64,000 nucleotides of DNA from Bartonella sp. M0283 (GCF_016100455.1 NZ_JACFSK010000001.1:558001-622000), one strand, 5' to 3'; counted from the stretch's first letter, positions 13,325-22,578 are shown. Notes: generated by a model not told the origin, from the letters alone. Numbers and translations are program-made.

Positions 13325-15808
13325 TCAGACTTTTTTGACAAAACTGTCGAGCACGCGTTTTTCGCCTGCTTTATCAAAAGCGATGGTGAGTTTGTTTCCG
13401 TCAATCGCTGCGACATTGCCATTTCCAAATTTGATGTGAAAAACCCTGTCGCCCACGCTGAATTCGGACGGTTTGTCGGAAACGGATTTGGCAACAAGTT
13501 CGCCTTCGATAGTCTTTGAACGCGCTGCCCGTCCTGCACCATAGCCGGAATCGACTTCTCCATAACCGATGCGTTCAACATTGGCGCCCGAACGGTTACC
13601 CCAATTGGTGCGCGTTGCATCGGTTGCATTCTTTTTAGCTCTTTGCCAGCCAGGTGTTGAATAATTGTTCTGGAACGGCTCATGACGGTCAAAGCGCGAT
13701 TGCCCGTAACCGCCATAGGATGTTTCAACTTCTGCAACTTCAACATGTTCATTGGGCAGTTCGTCAAGGAAACGGGATGGTATCGTCGTTTGCCATAACC
13801 CGTGAATGCGCCGGTTCGAGACAAACCAGATATGCAGATTTTCCTTTGCACGGGTAAGGCCGACATAAGCGAGGCGCCGCTCTTCTTCGAGCCCCGCGCG
13901 CCCGCCTTCATCAAGTGAACGTTGATGGGGAAACAGTCCTTCTTCCCAGCCGGGCAAAAATACGGTGTTGAATTCCAGTCCTTTGGCCGAATGCAGTGTC
14001 ATGATGTTGACCGCATCCATATCTTCATTCTTTTCTGTATCCATAACCAGCGAGACATGTTCGAGAAAACTTCTCAAACTCTCGAAATCTTCCATGGAAT
14101 GGATAAGTTCTTTCAGGTTTTCAAGACGCCCCGGAGCTTCGGCAGAACGATCAGCCTGCCACATGGCGGTATAGCCGGATTCATCCAGAATAATTTCTGC
14201 AAGTTCGGTATGGGGAGTATTATCAAGCATATTCTGCCAACGGCGGAAATCTTCGACGAGTTTTCTCAAAGAACTTCTGGCCTTGGGCTTCAATTCATCG
14301 GTCTCTACCATTTCCTGAGAGGCTTTGAGCATAGGCTCATTGCGGGCACGGGCTGTATCATGAATTTGACGAACGGTTGCTTCGCCAAGGCCACGTTTGG
14401 GCGTGTTGATAATACGCTCGAATGCAAGATCATCGGCGGGTTGCGTAACAACCCGGAAATAGGCGAGCGCGTCGCGAATTTCTTGCCGCTCATAAAAACG
14501 CGGGCCACCGATAACGCGATAATTAAGCCCTAATGTGACAAACCGGTCTTCAAATTCACGCATCTGGAAAGAGGCGCGAACGAGAATGGCAATGTCGTTC
14601 AACGCAAGGCCGTGATGTTGTAATTGCTCGATTTCCTCGCCAATGGCGCGTGCTTCTTCTTCCGAATCCCAGGCAGCATGGACTTTGACCTTCTGGTCAT
14701 TTTCCGTTTTATTGTCGGTAAAAAGCGTTTTACCCAACCGGCCCTCATTGTGCGCAATGAGATAGGATGCAGCCCCCAGAATATGCGAAGTCGAGCGGTA
14801 ATTGCGTTCAAGACGAATAACAGTGGCACCAGGAAAGTCTTTTTCAAAACGTAAAATATTATCAATTTCTGCGCCGCGCCAACCGTAAATGGATTGGTCA
14901 TCATCGCCCACGCAACAAAGATTGACAGTTTGTCCGGCAGGGCGCTGAGCCAACAGCCTTAACCATAAGTATTGTGCTGTATTGGTATCCTGATATTCGT
15001 CGACCAGAATATAGCGGAATTTTTTATGATATTCGCGCAAAACATCGGTGTTTTTCTGAAAAATATGGATGGGATGCATCAACAAATCGCCAAAATCACA
15101 GGCATTCAGCGTTTGCAAACGTTCCTGATAGGCACGATAAAGCTCGCGTCCTTTGCCATTGCCGAATGAGCGGGCATCACCTTCCGGTATCTGGTCAGGC
15201 GCAAGGCCATGGTTTTTCCACCCGTCAATCATATTGGCAAAAGTGCGAGCCGGCCATCTTTTGTCGTCAAGCCCTTCAGCCTGAATGAGCTGTTTGATAA
15301 GCCTTATGACGTCATCCGTATCAAGAATGGTGAAATTGCTGTTGAGCCCCACAAGCTCCGCGTGACGGCGAAGAATTTTGACACCGATCGAGTGGAAAGT
15401 GCCGAGCCACGGCATGCCTTCAACGGCGCCGCCCACCAGTTCACCAATACGATTTTTCATTTCACGTGCGGCTTTATTGGTGAATGTGACCGCCAGAATC
15501 TGGCTTGGATAAGCAAGACCCAGCCGTAAAATATGGGCAATGCGTGTGGTCAGAACCCGCGTCTTTCCGGTGCCAGCACCAGCCAGAACCAGAACGGGAC
15601 CTTCTGTCGTAGTTACGGCAAGGCGTTGTTCGGGGTTGAGCTTTTTGAGATAGTCGGCGTCAGCATCGGCATTTCGGCGCGCTGCCATAGCGCGTTCTGC
15701 CAAACTGGCTTCACCATTATGAGCTTCATCGCGCGCAGAAGATTGCGGCGTTGGCTTTTTCGGCTCGTCATCAAAAAACGGTATATCGTCAGGAAAATCG
15801 GTCATCAT
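13325..15808 (-). CDS. uvrD: UvrD/PcrA-type DNA helicase
   Basis: A superfamily-1A 3'-5' DNA helicase used in nucleotide excision and mismatch repair. The protein is about 827 aa. Motifs in order: Q-motif region LNPEQRLAV, Walker A AGAGTGKTRVL, LAVTFTNKAAREM, Walker B VDEYQDTN, motif III GDDDQSIYGWRGAE, motif IV VIRLERNYRST, motif V TLHSAKGLEFNTVFLPG and motif VI EERRLAYVGLTRAKENL. The C-terminal tail carries a Tudor-like segment (VGDRVFHIKFGNGNVAAIDG) as in PcrA/UvrD proteins. TTG, GTG, ATG and ATG codons follow each other at the 5' end (15814 to 15805), so the start is uncertain by a few residues. Confidence 0.93.
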   Translation of the reverse strand: MMTDFPDDIPFFDDEPKKPTPQSSARDEAHNGEASLAERAMAARRNADADADYLKKLNPEQRLAVTTTEGPVLVLAGAGTGKTRVLTTRIAHILRLGLAYPSQILAVTFTNKAAREMKNRIGELVGGAVEGMPWLGTFHSIGVKILRRHAELVGLNSNFTILDTDDVIRLIKQLIQAEGLDDKRWPARTFANMIDGWKNHGLAPDQIPEGDARSFGNGKGRELYRAYQERLQTLNACDFGDLLMHPIHIFQKNTDVLREYHKKFRYILVDEYQDTNTAQYLWLRLLAQRPAGQTVNLCCVGDDDQSIYGWRGAEIDNILRFEKDFPGATVIRLERNYRSTSHILGAASYLIAHNEGRLGKTLFTDNKTENDQKVKVHAAWDSEEEARAIGEEIEQLQHHGLALNDIAILVRASFQMREFEDRFVTLGLNYRVIGGPRFYERQEIRDALAYFRVVTQPADDLAFERIINTPKRGLGEATVRQIHDTARARNEPMLKASQEMVETDELKPKARSSLRKLVEDFRRWQNMLDNTPHTELAEIILDESGYTAMWQADRSAEAPGRLENLKELIHSMEDFESLRSFLEHVSLVMDTEKNEDMDAVNIMTLHSAKGLEFNTVFLPGWEEGLFPHQRSLDEGGRAGLEEERRLAYVGLTRAKENLHIWFVSNRRIHGLWQTTIPSRFLDELPNEHVEVAEVETSYGGYGQSRFDRHEPFQNNYSTPGWQRAKKNATDATRTNWGNRSGANVERIGYGEVDSGYGAGRAARSKTIEGELVAKSVSDKPSEFSVGDRVFHIKFGNGNVAAIDGNKLTIAFDKAGEKRVLDSFVKKV

Positions 15809-15880
15809 CACCAATCTAATGGTTCAAGATATTTTCTGCTAGGCTAGACTTGACGCTTGTACACGAAAATGAGCGGAAAA

Positions 15881-16987
15881 TCACTTTTTTTTGCGCTGCG
15901 CTTCATATTGATAGACGCGACGGTCAGTCAAATTTTTCCGGTTGTCTATGATTGGCGCAACAACCGGTTTCAAATCCGGCTCGCGTCTGATCAAGGCGAC
16001 GAGATCAACGAGTTCGTTCATGGCAACGAGTTTGATAATGTCATCTCGAATGGAGCCATCTTCGCGCTTGGGCAATTGATGCACAACCTGTAGAGACTCG
16101 ATTTTCTGTCCTTTCAGAAGGTCGCGAACGGCTTTTTCGTCAAGTTTGTCGGATTCGACAAATACATAAAGCCCGACACCCTTGGCCGGAAGCGAATAGG
16201 TTGCAATGGCAATATCACCAATATCGGGATTGTCTTTCAAAAGATTGCGAATGACCGGCCCCTGATGTTGGACGCGGTCACCTGTTCCGTCACCATCCGA
16301 CCATTTGAACATGTCTTTGGTAATAAAATTATAGACACGTTTTCCGGTCGCCAACCAAAGGCGGGAGGGCCAGGAGCGGTTTTTCAATATCCGCTTTTCT
16401 GTCGGTGTCATTAATTCGGGTGCAAAACTTCTTTTTTGCTTTATGAGATGGCGGAAATCTTCATAGGCAAAATAGCGATAGAGAGCACCGCGGTGCTTAT
16501 GCACACTGGCCAACTGGAAATCGATAATCGAGGCTTTCCCGTCGCTTGTCATCAGCCAGTTTTGCGGCTTTGCAAGATCGTTATGGGTGATGCCCATGCG
16601 ACGTAAATTACGAAGTATTTTGAATGCACTCAAATAAAATTCGGGTTTGTTCGGGCGCGCCAGATGTAAAGGTGTTCCTTCACTCCACGAGCGATAAAGC
16701 CCGTCTTTATCAACAGCAATAAGCTGTGGCACGCCTTCAAGCCCGCGTATCTTCTTTAATGCCCGTATTTCTCTTCGTGCCAATATCCAGGCAAGCGGGC
16801 GAGACCATCTGGGAGCTGCGGTAACAATGCGGCGGATAACGCGTTTATGTGGATCATCAGCAAAATAGCCAACCCGCGTTTCCGAGAAAACATCGCGTTT
16901 CAAAACCATCAAGGCCACAAATTCGGTTAAAAATTGTGGGTCTTTCAAAGGCGGCAAATTACTGTCTGAATCGGCAAAATGTTCCAT
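15881..16987 (-). CDS. Kinase-like protein with an AMP-ligase-C-like tail
   Basis: A 368-aa protein in two parts. Residues about 40-200 resemble a small protein-kinase/RIO-like fold: a loop ITHNDLAKPQNWL (HND at about 135-137 where kinases have HxD) and IIDFQLA (DFQ at about 156-158 in place of DFG). The usual glycine loop and VAIK lysine are not obvious. Residues about 250-325 look like the C-terminal domain of acyl-CoA/AMP-forming ligases: DIGDIAIATYSLPAKGVGLY, then a segment ending VVHQLPKREDGSIRDDI, the place where ligases have LPKTxSGKIxR. The ligase catalytic Lys is Ser here. The substrate is unknown. Annotations of relatives as serine/threonine kinase are plausible but untested. It lies 66 bp upstream of uvrD on the same strand. 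Confidence 0.65.
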   Translation of the reverse strand: MEHFADSDSNLPPLKDPQFLTEFVALMVLKRDVFSETRVGYFADDPHKRVIRRIVTAAPRWSRPLAWILARREIRALKKIRGLEGVPQLIAVDKDGLYRSWSEGTPLHLARPNKPEFYLSAFKILRNLRRMGITHNDLAKPQNWLMTSDGKASIIDFQLASVHKHRGALYRYFAYEDFRHLIKQKRSFAPELMTPTEKRILKNRSWPSRLWLATGKRVYNFITKDMFKWSDGDGTGDRVQHQGPVIRNLLKDNPDIGDIAIATYSLPAKGVGLYVFVESDKLDEKAVRDLLKGQKIESLQVVHQLPKREDGSIRDDIIKLVAMNELVDLVALIRREPDLKPVVAPIIDNRKNLTDRRVYQYEAQRKKK

Positions 16988-17275
16988 AGCGTTGAGTTAG
17001 ACGGTTGGCTCTCTTCTATCAAGTCGGTTTGTTCAAATCGGGTAAAAATATAAACGACAAAAAGCAAGAAATAACTATTATTGTCAATTTTTTATAGAAA
17101 ATCGCATTCTTTGCCGCTTATTCATGTGCAACTTGTGTCAAATCGTGGGCAAATTAGCCAAAGATGGACAAAGATATATTCCAATTGACCGTGCCTTATT
17201 GACGGGCATAACCGGCTCATAACGGTGAGCCATTTACCACTTCAATTATTGATAGCCCGATATGAAGCTGCTGTG

Positions 17276-17542
17276 TCATGTTTTGGAATGCTGTGCCAAT
17301 TCGAGTGCGAAAAGGCGTAAAGAGGCTGAAAGGTTAACTCCGGTCGGTCTTGCCTCATCGACACATGTAACAAGACCGGCAAAGGATAGACCCTGAGCTT
17401 CAGCTTCGCGCAATAAAATGTCTATATAGGCTTCTTCAAGGGAAATACTTGTTGCATGACCGTCAATGCGCACCGAAATCTTTTTCAATTGTGCTATTTG
17501 CCAGTCTAGCGCGGCGATTGATGCAAGAAGGTCATCCCTCAT
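17276..17542 (-). CDS. Ribbon-helix-helix domain protein (RHH_4 type)
   Basis: An 88-aa protein with a short N-terminal helix and then SISLEEAYIDILLREAEAQG, SFAGLVTCVDEARPTGVNLS and ASLRLFALE. This is the pattern of the alphaproteobacterial RHH_4 family, predicted to bind DNA or partner proteins through a ribbon-helix-helix dimer. It overlaps the start of the DUF4169 gene by 11 bp, and both follow sspB on the same strand. This triad is a conserved arrangement in Rhizobiales, and the function of the small members is not known to me. Confidence 0.75.
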   Translation of the reverse strand: MRDDLLASIAALDWQIAQLKKISVRIDGHATSISLEEAYIDILLREAEAQGLSFAGLVTCVDEARPTGVNLSASLRLFALELAQHSKT

Positions 17543-17723
17543 CTTTGTCGTGCCGAATTTTCCTCAAATCAAGAAAACTTACGGTTTTTTGTTTTTGCTT
17601 TTCGTCGAAATTGCGCTCGACTTTGGTTCGGCCGAAAATAACGCGATTTTCATTTGCTCTTGTTTCGTCATTTTGACGTTTTTTCTGTTTGCGAAATTGC
17701 CTTAGATTGACCAGATCAGCCAT
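17532..17723 (-). CDS. DUF4169 small basic protein
   Basis: A 63-aa, highly charged protein beginning MADLVNLRQFRKQKKRQ and containing ENRVIFGRTKVERN, which is the DUF4169 signature (NLRQxRK ... NRxxFGRTKxE). It probably has helical character and no membrane segment. It starts 11 bp after the sspB stop and overlaps the RHH gene, so the three genes look like one operon. The role is unknown; the basic composition suggests nucleic-acid or protein binding, but that is only a guess. Confidence 0.8.
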   Translation of the reverse strand: MADLVNLRQFRKQKKRQNDETRANENRVIFGRTKVERNFDEKQKQKTVSFLDLRKIRHDKDEG

Positions 17724-17734
17724 GAAAAAATGCC

Positions 17735-18316
17735 TTATTTCTTGCGAAAAGCATCAAGCGAGACAACATCTGCCGACGGTTTCTTTTCTTTTGGCGTTTG
17801 TTGACCGTCTTTTTCGGTTTCTGTCTTTGAATGTGACTTTAATTTTACAGAAGATTTTTTCTTGTCTTTCTTGTCTGCAAGAATGGTAAGCTCGCCACCC
17901 TCGGTCTCTTTTGCCAGTGTCTTCACGTCCGGACTGTCATTATCGCTTTTGGGAAGATCGGATGCGAGATCGAAAGCCGCTTCGAAAGCAGCCGTAGGAT
18001 CATAGAATACCTGAACGGCGGAAAAAGGTATAACCAGACGTTCGGGAACATCGCCGAAAGAAAGACTGACTTCAAAGCCGCTTTCGGAAACGTTCAAATC
18101 CCAAAACTGGTGTTGCAAAACAATTGTCATTTGATCGGGATAACGTTCTTTGAGACGTGAGGAGATTTTCACGCCCGGAGCGTTCGTCAGAAACGTAATA
18201 AAAAAATGATGGTCACCCGGAAGGCCGGCTTTTGCTACTTCAGACAAAACTTTGCGAATAACACTACGTAAAGCATCCTGAACGAGAATGTCATAACGGA
18301 TCTGATCATGAACCAT
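17735..18316 (-). CDS. sspB: ClpXP adaptor SspB (alpha type)
   Basis: SspB tethers ssrA-tagged proteins to the ClpX unfoldase. The conserved domain covers about residues 1-125: YDILVQDALRSVIRKVLSEV, HHFFITFLTNAPGVKIS, QMTIVLQHQFWDLNV, FEVSLSFGDVPERLVIPFSA. A charged linker follows, and the Lys-rich C-terminus ends in DVVSLDAFRKK, which is the likely ClpX-binding tail. The open frame runs up to 18529, but the ATG at 18316 starts the conserved domain and has GGAGAAGGA upstream, giving 193 aa. The tmRNA gene lies about 285 bp upstream on the same strand. Confidence 0.9.
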   Translation of the reverse strand: MVHDQIRYDILVQDALRSVIRKVLSEVAKAGLPGDHHFFITFLTNAPGVKISSRLKERYPDQMTIVLQHQFWDLNVSESGFEVSLSFGDVPERLVIPFSAVQVFYDPTAAFEAAFDLASDLPKSDNDSPDVKTLAKETEGGELTILADKKDKKKSSVKLKSHSKTETEKDGQQTPKEKKPSADVVSLDAFRKK

Positions 18317-18599
18317 TGAAAACCTGTTCCTTCTCCGATGTAATTTCATCCAAACTTGGCAATCATCTCTAATGCAATGTAGACGGTCTTTATGCAATGA
18401 GGCAATCAAAATCTCCTCAAAAATTTTCTTGGATTCCTGTATGACAATATCTTCCGGGTTTTCCGGCTTTGTTTTTGACTCAAAACAAGAATCTTCAGGA
18501 ATGGCTCCCCGCTCCAATTCAAGGCTCACAAGAGAAAAATGAACAGTGAACTTTTACCAATTAAACCAATAGAAATAACGCTTACAAACAGATAGTGAA

Positions 18600-18925
18600 G
18601 GCTTCTGTTGCCAGGTGCCTCCGAACCCCGCTTGGACCGGCGAAGGTCCAAGACTTAATTTGAAGCGTTCGCGCCGCAATTAAGCAGCGAGACGAGCTTC
18701 CGCATAGTTGTCATTTGCAACTACTTAAGTAGCCCGATAACGGTGGTACAATGCCGGGTAAAAGAGCAATCTTTACGCCCTTGTCGATCCTGTTTCGCCC
18801 CCTTCATAACAAAAACAGCTATAAAGCGTGAGCCGTTTTGGTTGTGGTGGAGGCGCCGGGTACCGCCCCCGGGTCCAATGGGTTTATTACACTGTCCATT
18901 TATTACCATAGCTGGCAAGCCAGCA
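18600..18925 (-). ncRNA. ssrA: Circularly permuted two-piece tmRNA (ssrA)
   Basis: Read on the minus strand, the acceptor piece comes first and ends in CGCCTCCACCA (18855-18845). After a short intervening segment, the coding piece begins GGGGGCG (18802-18796). The 7-nt ends pair (GGGGGCG with CGCCTCC, one G-U) to form the tRNA-like acceptor stem, and GGATCGACAAG follows as in other tmRNAs. The tag frame 18718-18680 reads ANDNYAEARLAA then stop. A 7-bp pairing between TTGCCAG near the 5' end (18918-18912) and CTGGCAA near the 3' end (18614-18608) would join the two pieces, like the P2 helix. A hairpin (18631-18652) follows the tag. A possible -10 box (CTATATT, 18937-18931) sets the 5' end near 18925. 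Outer ends are approximate. Confidence 0.93.
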
Positions 18926-19144
18926 AACCCAATATAGGTAAATCGAGGGAAAGAGGAAAGGGGGTTGTCTAACTTTTTCGCGCCCTATTTTCTATACGGT
19001 AAAGATTAAAAAAATACCGGACCGGCGAGGAATAAAACCCCGATTTCGCCGAGGTTATAATGTCCAAAACGGGTTTGATGGAAGATCAATTGACCGGTCG
19101 TTTTATAAACATGTCACCATTTTGCCGTTAGGAGCCTGAAATCA

Positions 19145-19450
19145 ATGAAGAACCATTTGGAGCAAATAAAAAAATATGATGCAAATCCCGACGAGGATGC
19201 AGTTAAACGGCTCGAGAACCGTTTGTCACTTACTTTGCAAAATTGCGATGCCGCCGAGGTCGCTGTAAGCGATCAGAAAGAGCTTCAACGGGTAGAAAAA
19301 TGGGCAGAAGAAAAGCTTGGTGCAGATGTCGAACAGAGCAAACGTGCAGTGAAAAAGACCGCTGAATTACTAAAAACGGAACATATGAAGAATCGGGTGA
19401 CATTTTATTATTTTGTTGCCAAAGAATTGGGGCTTTTAGGCAAGATCTGA
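19145..19450 (+). CDS. DUF2853 family protein
   Basis: A 101-aa soluble helical protein. Conserved family features are the N-terminal IKKYDANPDEDAVKRLENR, the middle CDAAEVAVSDQKELQRVEKW, and the C-terminal MKNRVTFYYFVAKELGLLGK, matching the DUF2853 pattern (KDRVTFYYLLAE). Function is unknown. GGAG precedes the ATG. It is divergent from the tmRNA gene and stands alone. Confidence 0.8.
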   Translation: MKNHLEQIKKYDANPDEDAVKRLENRLSLTLQNCDAAEVAVSDQKELQRVEKWAEEKLGADVEQSKRAVKKTAELLKTEHMKNRVTFYYFVAKELGLLGKI

Positions 19451-19703
19451 CAAGCGCAAGCCAGGATATGACAAGCCCTTGCAAAATCAGACAAGTGCGA
19501 GCCAAAAAAGTCGGCCGCAGAAAACCCGGTTAAGCCGGATAGATAGCCTGCTTGCCCGAGCGTTTATAGAATTTATCAGAATAGACCAATCTACCCGACA
19601 TTCTCTTTTATTTGTTTTGATCGGGATGTGGCTTGATCGGCGCTTGGGGTAGCTCGTTCGCGGCGAAATCTGGGCGTGGGTTTATTGGAGATTACCCAAA
19701 AAT
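19451..19703. other. Intergenic region with imperfect GACAAG repeats
   Basis: Directly after the DUF2853 stop, three imperfect copies of a roughly 20-bp unit beginning GACAAG occur at about 19448-19506. No gene is supported between here and the dctA terminator. Confidence 0.45.
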
Positions 19704-19728
19704 AAAAGCCCCGAAAAGGGGGGCTTTT
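19704..19728 (-). terminator. Terminator downstream of dctA
   Basis: AAAAGCCCC (19704-19712) pairs with GGGGCTTTT (19720-19728). On the minus strand the stem is followed by a T-rich run (TTTTATTTTT), so it should terminate dctA transcription, whose gene ends at 19769. Confidence 0.75.
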
Positions 19729-19768
19729 AATCGGCATAGTGTCTATTCTAATGGACCAAATATTATTG

Positions 19769-21112
19769 TTATTTGGCTTCTTCACTTTTCGGTTCTTCAA
19801 CATGGTGATGACCATGTTGATGTTCATGTCCGCCTAGAACCTTGTGAAGTTGAACTGTGTCAAGCTCGTTTTCCCAACGCGCAACCACAATACACGCAAC
19901 CGCATTACCAACAAGATTGGTCAATGCACGACATTCCGACATGAAACGGTCGATACCGAGAATAATTGCCATACCAGCAACAGGAATAGCCGGAACGGCG
20001 CCGAGTGTAGCGGCAAGCGTAATAAAACCGGCACCGGTCACACCAGCAGCACCTTTTGAGGAGATCATCGCCACAACAAGAATAAGGATTTGATGCTCGA
20101 GGGTGAGATTAATATCCAAAGCTTGTGCGATGAACAAAGTTGCCAATGTCATATAAATATTGGTACCGTCGAGGTTGAATGAATAGCCTGTCGGAATAAC
20201 CAGACCAACGACCGATTTTTTTGCTCCCGCATGTTCCATCTTTTCCATCAAGGTCGGTAAAGCGGCTTCGGAAGAGGAAGTACCGAGAACCAGTAGCAAT
20301 TCATCTTTGATATAGCGAACCACTCTGAAGATCGAAATACCGTTATACCAGCAGACAGCCCCGAGAATGACGACAACAAACAAAATCGACGTGATATAGA
20401 AGGTTGCGACAAGGAAGAACAGGTTGACGACCGAACCAATACCGTATTTGCCGATTGTGAAAGCCATCGCACCGAAAGCGCCGATAGGAGCTGCTTTCAT
20501 GAGGATAGCTACCAATTTGAAAATCGGTGTGGAAAGAGCATGGATGAAATCCAGAACAGGACGGCCACGTTCACCAACTGATCCAAGAGCAATACCGAAC
20601 AATATCGAAAAGAACAGTACCTGAAGGATATCGCCTTCGGCGAAAGCGGAAACCACTGTCGAAGGAATGATGTTCATCAGGAATTTGACGATTGATGCAT
20701 CATGGGCTTTTTCGGCGTAAACTTTAACTGCAGCGGTGTCGAGCGAAGCAGGATCGATGTGCATTCCGGCACCCGGTTGCAACACATTTCCGATGATCAA
20801 TCCGACAATCAAGGCCAGAGTTGAAAAGGTGATAAAATAAAGCATGCATTTGCCGGCGACCCTTCCGACTTTTTTCAAGTCGCTCATCCCGGCAATCCCG
20901 CTTACAATGGTCAAAAAGATAACCGGTGCGATAATCATTTTAACCAATTTGATGAAGGCGTCACCAAGCGGCTTCAAAGATGCACCGACATCAGGATAAA
21001 AATATCCAAGCAAAATACCACAGATAATCGCGAATATCACTTGTACATAAAGTACTTTATAGAGCGCACGATGGGGTCGTGGTTGTTTCATTTGTTCAAT
21101 TTTGTAAGCCAT
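19769..21112 (-). CDS. dctA: C4-dicarboxylate/proton symporter DctA
   Basis: An inner-membrane symporter of the DAACS family for succinate, fumarate and malate; glutamate-type members of the family are the alternative. The 447-aa protein has multiple membrane segments, the serine-rich re-entrant motif [16 protein letters not shown], and the substrate-binding motifs [16 protein letters not shown] and [17 protein letters not shown]. The last 20 residues are His-rich ([14 protein letters not shown]), which is unusual and could bind metal. A sigma-54-type promoter lies about 90-105 bp upstream, as is typical for rhizobial dctA, but the dctBD sensor/regulator genes are not in this window. Confidence 0.88.
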   Translation of the reverse strand: MAYKIEQMKQPRPHRALYKVLYVQVIFAIICGILLGYFYPDVGASLKPLGDAFIKLVKMIIAPVIFLTIVSGIAGMSDLKKVGRVAGKCMLYFITFSTLALIVGLIIGNVLQPGAGMHIDPASLDTAAVKVYAEKAHDASIVKFLMNIIPSTVVSAFAEGDILQVLFFSILFGIALGSVGERGRPVLDFIHALSTPIFKLVAILMKAAPIGAFGAMAFTIGKYGIGSVVNLFFLVATFYITSILFVVVILGAVCWYNGISIFRVVRYIKDELLLVLGTSSSEAALPTLMEKMEHAGAKKSVVGLVIPTGYSFNLDGTNIYMTLATLFIAQALDINLTLEHQILILVVAMISSKGAAGVTGAGFITLAATLGAVPAIPVAGMAIILGIDRFMSECRALTNLVGNAVACIVVARWENELDTVQLHKVLGGHEHQHGHHHVEEPKSEEAK

Positions 21113-21201
21113 GAAGCCTCCCTATGATCGACCGTGCAAAAATCTGCAATGGATTTAGCCACCGCTCGGCCACCTCCCGGTCGATTTTTACAATAACGTC
21201 A

Positions 21202-21217
21202 AGCAAGTCATATGCCA
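21202..21217 (-). promoter_or_regulatory. Sigma-54 (-24/-12) promoter upstream of dctA
   Basis: On the minus strand the sequence TGGCATATGACTTGCT matches the RpoN consensus TGGCACGNNNNTTGCW, with the -24 GG and -12 GC exactly spaced. Transcription would start near 21190, giving a leader of about 75 nt before the dctA ATG. RpoN/DctD control of dctA is established in rhizobia; binding here is inferred. Confidence 0.65.
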
Positions 21218-22179
21218 AGAGACTATTGTTTCGCAAGTTCATTTGGTGAAATGAGTGTCTTAACAGTTGATAATTTTAACAAAAATCAAAAAAAATTTTT
21301 GCTAGAAAGGCGAAAGCTATAACAATATCTTCAACTAATAATTTAAAAAATATTGTGAACATTTTGAATTTTAACATCTATTATTCTATTAAGGATTGAT
21401 TTTGCAAATTTGGAAGCCAACCCGCTTTATCGAGGTGACCAGGAATTCGCCTTATTTGAAAGGCTCGCCAGTGAGAGCAACCGAATCCCTGTAGGGTTAT
21501 TGGGGATTGGCCAACGCCGCTCATTATTCCTTCATTATTTGAACCGGATAGTGCGATCTTTACATCTTTGTTCCGGCAATAATTGCACTGGAAACGAATT
21601 GGTCAGGAGATGGATTGAGACAGTGATTTCAGCCGAATTATTCGCAATCTATTTATATTGAAAAGCCTGTTGGCAATTCATCTCTTTCGCGTGAAATCCA
21701 TTTTGATGAAATTCCAAATGGCCACAAGAGAGTGCCGCCAATTTCGGTTTTTACAAGCCTCCTAGCAATGCAACCGATTATCTCACCATTATAGTTTTAG
21801 AAAAATAAAACGTCATTGATATTGGAATTGAGTTTTTTGGACTTTTCCGGATGCGGGGAAATTATTTTTCAAAAAGGATTTTAAAAAGCTGGAATTACAG
21901 AATCGCTTTTTGAAAACTTGATTTTAAAAATATGCATCATGATGGCTTTGCGAAGCACGTATGAAAGCGTCACCAAAGGAACGCGATAGATTCGGTTCGT
22001 GCGCCACAACCGGTCATCAGTAAAACTGCAGCTATTTCCCTGACATATTCGCAAAATCAACGAAATTTTATGGCAATTTACACCGAAGAACCGGTAGCAA
22101 TTTATATTGAAAAACCGTTAGCAAGCCGGTTTCAATTGTCGTTTTCAAGCTCTATGAGGGGCAATCGGGATTGCTTATC
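21218..22179. other. AT-rich intergenic region, no supported gene
   Basis: Roughly 960 bp between the dctA promoter and the SpoIIAA-like gene. It should contain the enhancer sites for sigma-54 activation of dctA, but I cannot point to them. The open frame 21410-21661 has no supporting features. Two related stretches with TTTATATTGAAAA(A/G)CC (near 21651 and 22101) hint at an old duplication. Confidence 0.4.
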
Positions 22180-22578
22180 TCATTCTATCGGCTTTGCATC
22201 TATATAATTCCAGCCATCGTCAATTTGTTCAGAGCCAAACCATTTTGTTTCGACACGTCCGAAAGGCCGGAAAAACTCGACCGCCAGTTTGAGCCAGGAA
22301 GGGCCGCCAACAATGGCATAGCGCCGCAGTTTTTTGAAAGCTTCTGCTCTGATCCTGGCTGTATCTTCGTTAAACAGACTTTCCCAATCAATTCCGTCAT
22401 ATTCTTTAAAAATGACAATCATATCTATATGTTTAGAGCCTTCTGCTTCCGCTTCAAAAAGTCCATAGAGATTTTCTACGTCGGAAGAAGCAAGCACACC
22501 GTTCACGGAAAAACCGATTGCACCGGCGCGGTTGGTTTTGATCTTGGAGATCACCGGTATTGTATCTTCGGGTAACAT
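22180..22578 (-). CDS. SpoIIAA-like (STAS/SEC14) protein
   Basis: A 132-aa soluble protein with the pattern of the SpoIIAA-like family: IGFSVNGVLASSDVENLYGLF, MIVIFKEYDGIDW, and then a lysine-rich helix before RYAIVGGPSWLKLAVEFFRPF and VETKWFGSEQIDDGWNYI. Members have a STAS-like fold, but their role is mostly unknown. It is divergent from pdxJ, with a shared upstream region of about 105 bp. Confidence 0.8.
   Translation of the reverse strand: MLPEDTIPVISKIKTNRAGAIGFSVNGVLASSDVENLYGLFEAEAEGSKHIDMIVIFKEYDGIDWESLFNEDTARIRAEAFKKLRRYAIVGGPSWLKLAVEFFRPFGRVETKWFGSEQIDDGWNYIDAKPIE

Noticed and set aside
18317..18529. N-terminal extension of sspB
   Set aside because: The conserved SspB domain begins at 18316, where a good ribosome site lies; the extra 71 residues resemble no SspB protein.
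18743..18937. 64-codon frame on the plus strand
   Set aside because: It is the complement of the tmRNA gene.
21410..21661. 83-codon frame upstream of dctA
   Set aside because: No family pattern or ribosome site, AT-rich intergenic DNA.
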